This document shows, one piece after another, positions 61,901 to 64,000 of a stretch of 64,000 nucleotides of DNA. This DNA is from Antedon bifida (taxonomy: Eukaryota > Echinodermata > Crinoidea > Comatulida > Antedonidae), in the NCBI GenBank assembly GCA_963402885.1, contig OY727095.1, positions 12,405,001-12,469,000 of the forward strand, written 5' to 3'. Numbering within the stretch: the stretch's first letter is position 1; each line of letters begins with the position of its first letter. The notes under the pieces were generated by a model, which searched no databases, was not told where the DNA came from, and saw only the letters and a program-made list of their open reading frames with translations. Position numbers and translations under genes: made by a program.

Positions 61901-62387
61901 AACATGTACAGACTGCTCATTTTCAAATATGTGTACAATTATGAAGTTTTAAGGGAATGATGGTTATAATCATAACATCATAATCATGGTGTTTTAAATA
62001 GATTAGTGTTACTACAGTTATACTAGTTTAGTTTTTTTTCCATCCTATATAGTTTCTGTAGATCAATGACATGACCTGAAATGGACCAGAATGCTGGGTT
62101 AACCCCCTACTCTCTCCGAGATGACTGTGGTTTGTGGTGCCCCTATCTTAACCGCTTGATACAACTACAGTTACACTATTGAGATAAAAATCTGCTATCA
62201 ATATTAATGAGGCCACAGTTGGTACTGTGTATTTACATTAGTGTCATTATGGTTGACTTATGCAAATATCTATTATGTAAATGATGTTAATGAACTTACC
62301 TTGCACAAACATATCTTCACCTTCTGTAAAATAATATCCACAACGTCCACATTTGGCGCATGTTGGATGGTATTGCTTCTGTCCAGC
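52174..62387 (-). CDS. ABLIM: actin-binding LIM protein (ABLIM/Unc-115), 3' part
   Basis: Exons in transcript order: 62300-62387, 61726-61778, 60097-60277, (59098-59112), 58613-58675, 57905-58309, (57296-57322), (55927-55953), 55591-55658, 54950-55013, 54450-54646, (53913-53936), 52858-52929, 52174-52287; bracketed ones are microexons. Phases agree throughout. The first two give a zinc-binding LIM end (YHPTCAKCGRCGYYFTEGED.., TEIWHPNCSK). Then come the family's disordered linker (FHRP, MILREEFEKK, KSATLPS, GRSMPNV) and the C-terminal villin headpiece (YRLPKDVDRKHLE, FYRAFKMGFNQF, LPKWKQRDLKKNALLF, stop). The protein links actin filaments to guidance signalling in neurons and muscle. Upstream LIM domains lie beyond 64000. 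Confidence 0.95.
52586..52800 (+). mobile_element. hAT-like non-autonomous element (family C)
   Basis: It begins CAGTGGCGTAATGC and ends 'agccgttacaccat'. It includes 'tctgaggcccctggtgtagg', a long C run and 'gagccagtgagtgctcat', as at 50233-50405. The right terminus has lost its CACTG. Confidence 0.8.
53379..53512. mobile_element. foldback element with CGCAAG arms (family E)
   Basis: The inner arms 'cgcaagcgaattgaccaatc' and 'gattggtcattcgcttgcg' are near-perfect inverted copies with a ~30-bp loop; the outer parts 'gaacgtaag' and 'cttacgtc' also pair. It lies in an ABLIM intron and is related to 36890-37070 through its outer end. Confidence 0.7.
53913..53936 (-). CDS. ABLIM: ABLIM microexon (24 nt, EYYETESQ)
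   Basis: Bounded by TTGTAG and GTTAGC, 24 nt, phase 0 on both sides. Inclusion adds eight residues just before the headpiece; skipping keeps the frame. It matches in position the aromatic stretch preceding the headpiece in the family. Confidence 0.7.
54287..54409. mobile_element. palindromic MITE family A, copy 8
   Basis: 'gctctgtctacactaccaaa' at the left; 'aaagtgtagaccaagctt' at the right, both diverged from consensus. ABLIM intron. Confidence 0.85.
54811..54888. repeat. two tandem copies of a 37-bp unit
   Basis: 'tctctatcaataccactttt' plus 'ataccattctacac' twice in a row between ABLIM exons 54950-55013 and 54450-54646. Confidence 0.85.
55190..55365 (+). repeat. dispersed repeat related to the 4.54-kb host repeat
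   Basis: It shares 'acccgaaa.ctctgc', 'tctggctgttta' and 'gatttagcttttt' with 4560-4630, and 'ttgtatctccattgagat' with the joined flanks of the 2.44-kb element. ABLIM intron. Confidence 0.6.
55927..55953 (-). CDS. ABLIM: candidate ABLIM microexon (27 nt)
   Basis: Bounded by TTCTATTCCAG and GTGAGT, 27 nt, phase 1 in and out, adding roughly KFKEFIAE. The splice sites are good but conservation cannot be judged here. Confidence 0.5.
56030..56290. repeat. two tandem ~140-bp copies
   Basis: 'gtatcttttacattcaattt' to 'aggcactatctatta' at about 56036-56155 repeats at 56176-56286. ABLIM intron. Confidence 0.85.
56394..56550. mobile_element. pogo/Tigger-like MITE with TA target duplication
   Basis: The ends CAGTAGAACCTC and AATTCTACTG are inverted and flanked by TA on both sides. 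157 bp. The TA duplication and CAGTAGAACC end fit the Tc1/mariner-pogo group. ABLIM intron. Confidence 0.75.
56739..56855. mobile_element. palindromic MITE family A, copy 9, right end lost
   Basis: The left half 'gctctgtctacactatcaaa' through 'atggacatgatgatgtcata' is intact; the sequence leaves the family after 'accaccatatttgg'. Confidence 0.85.
57296..57322 (-). CDS. ABLIM: candidate ABLIM microexon (27 nt)
   Basis: Bounded by TTTACAG and GTGAGG, 27 nt, phase 1 in and out, adding about NALRNRWSS in the linker downstream of the large exon. Splice-site quality is good. Confidence 0.55.
57385..57692 (+). mobile_element. MITE family B copy
   Basis: 'gttaaagatgtactttccac' at the left and 'gggggacaatatgtctttaa' at the right; interior words as in the other copies. 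ABLIM intron. Confidence 0.85.
59098..59112 (-). CDS. ABLIM: candidate ABLIM microexon (15 nt)
   Basis: Bounded by TTGCCAG and GTAAAT; 15 nt in phase 1 would add EFTRM between FHRP and the next exon. With this little sequence, a chance match is possible. Confidence 0.35.
59275..59572 (+). mobile_element. MITE family B copy with both ends
   Basis: TTAAAGATGTATTGTCC at the left and the inverse GGACAATACATCTTTAA at the right; about 298 bp. ABLIM intron. Confidence 0.9.
60695..61322. repeat. ~20-21-bp tandem array, ~30 copies
   Basis: The unit is 'attaccctggatgatattaa'-like with 'agca', 'ctgtatgat' and 'actgcatgat' variants. Unit length drifts between about 14 and 22 bp. The open frames on both strands are products of the repeat. 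It lies in the intron between ABLIM exons 61726-61778 and 60097-60277. Confidence 0.92.
62040..62165 (+). repeat. SINE-like dispersed repeat (family D), short fragment
   Basis: 'atggaccagaatgc', 'ggttaaccccctactctct' and 'ccttaaccgctt'-like words in family order. ABLIM intron. Confidence 0.5.
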
Positions 62388-64000
62388 CTGAAAATAGAAT
62401 GACAGTTTAAAATCATGTCAAATAAACATTAAACTCATAAAATAAATTAATAATTTTAATACCTTTGGATATTATAGTATCTCTATGGTGTTATTCATGT
62501 TTACTTTCTTTTGTTTGTGGGTCCCACATGTATAGTTCAGTTTGTTGTGGGAGTCCCTCTTCTAAAATGTTACCATATCATTTGTAACAACATGATGATA
62601 CTTTTGTTAGACAATGATAGAAGTGCTTGATAATGAAGTCTAAATACTGTAGGTTTGGATGTATCTACAATGTTTTCATAAATCAACTTATTAGTCAAAT
62701 ACTGTGCGTCAAACTAAGATAGTCAGTGAGACTTAAATGTTGTCAATTTTAAATGTTATTTGAATCTCTTGAAATGAATGTTCCAAAGCAATACTTGTTT
62801 TTCATTGATATGCATTTCTCAATATAGAATATTAACAATACTTTATCAACGATATGAATAAAGTTTATTCTAATTGCTATTTGCTTTGTATAAACAATTA
62901 ATCTATTATACAAATTATTATATCAATATTTATATGGTCTTGGTAAATGTCAACATAATACATTTTGACTTGCATGGTTTTGTGAAGGGGATTTATACCT
63001 TCCTGATTAGACTTACCCAGGTCTGTATTTATTGTCTTTTTTTATCAATTTTTTTATTTTGATTTTAGTCTGAAAATACAAGCTTGAGTAGTATACATAT
63101 GAAACGCCATGTGTGCCAAAATATTTATCTTTTTACTAATATTAAGTCAAAACTCCGTCTGGAACCCAGACTACTTCCTGATTGATACTGTACAAATTAT
63201 AGCTACGGTACAGAGACTCAGCTAGGAGGAGGACCTAATATTGACGTATTTAGCCAAAGACCAACATAGGTTTATAATTATTGTAATTTGAATAACTCTA
63301 GTAGATTTCTGTTATTATAATTCATAGGGATACTTCAAGCTAAATTGGTATTATTTACTACAATATATCAGTATGAATAAGAATATCAAATACAGCATAT
63401 TGGTCAAAGGGAATGTGTCAATCAAAATGCCGTCTATTGGTCAGAGAAAATCTGTCAATCAAACACAATCTAAACAAATATAAATATTATATAAATTATG
63501 AATAATATTATCGTTAATATATAAGTAGATCATCATGTCACAGTTTAATTTTTACTGAACTTCTATATTAATATAAAGTAATGTACACCGCGGGGCACAA
63601 TACAGTGTGTGTTATTCTTTGATAAGAACTAACAAAATGATTATTTAATATATCCATATTTCTACTGGTAGGAATTATCGTAACCTTGTTCACTGCACAT
63701 TTCAATAATTCACTCACATTAATTAATTTTACCACTGAACTTGCAATCAATATTTCTGGACCATATTATACTCGTAGTCAACTATAGACTGTGGTATGTT
63801 ACACAAAAGCTTTTACAAATCAAAACAATGCTACATATTGAACTAGTGCATGGTGTTTATATTTAGCAATGAAATATCAATAACACAGAAGGTGGGAAAA
63901 AATAATTAAAATCAGACTCAAGTTCAGAGTTTTGTTAGGAGAGAGACAAATAATATGCAGCATTTTTTGTTTTTTAGTCTAGGCCTAGGCTAGAGGCTTC
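62388..64000 (-). other. ABLIM intron running off the window
   Basis: No further LIM exon is seen. The upstream exons, encoding the first LIM domains and the other half of the last one, must lie past 64000. An 'aggcctaggct' cluster appears at the very end. Confidence 0.5.

Noticed and set aside
1-64000. tRNA or rRNA genes
   Set aside because: None seen by eye on either strand; a covariance-model scan would be decisive.

Overview
The window is AT-rich animal nuclear DNA: spliced genes with short GT-AG-bounded exons, long introns and a heavy load of dispersed and tandem repeats. Gene content (an E93/LCORL-type corepressor, condensin subunit NCAPH, recombination factor SFR1, actin-binding LIM protein ABLIM) indicates a bilaterian. 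The style of the repeats (short palindromic MITEs, SINE-like units, frequent AGGCCTA words) suggests a marine invertebrate deuterostome, probably an echinoderm. That placement is inference, not proof.

Layout. 1-14830 has no exon I can support; it is either the upstream intron of the first gene or intergenic. It holds a SINE-like unit, a triplicated 122-bp block, a 2.44-kb element with perfect 19-bp inverted ends (4646-7085) and a 46-47-bp tandem array (11330-12260). 14831-26220 (+) carries five exons of an E93/LCORL homolog with one CtBP motif, two Psq/RHF helix-turn-helix domains and a tail up to about 27.9 kb. 28.2-33.0 kb is a tandem-repeat district: a 21-bp array, a 32-bp array and an array of eight ~187-bp units. 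33958-44458 (-) is a complete 16-exon NCAPH gene; its last intron holds 54 copies of a 30-bp repeat. 45597-46666 (+) is a two-exon SFR1 gene, divergent from NCAPH. 47014-48926 (-) is an unrecognised, probably secreted protein with eight aromatic W-F/Y motifs; it converges on SFR1 and has an apparent reading-frame break. 52174-62387 (-) is the 3' part of ABLIM, from the last LIM zinc-binding half to the villin headpiece, including several in-frame microexons; its 5' exons lie beyond the window.

The genes do not form one pathway. NCAPH (chromosome condensation) and SFR1 (RAD51 support) share a 1.1-kb divergent promoter region and both act on chromosomes, so co-expression in dividing cells is plausible but not shown. 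The less-known parts of the window are the secreted repeat protein, the reading-frame-preserving intronic minisatellite, the 187-bp palindrome-bearing array and several non-autonomous transposon families present in many copies.
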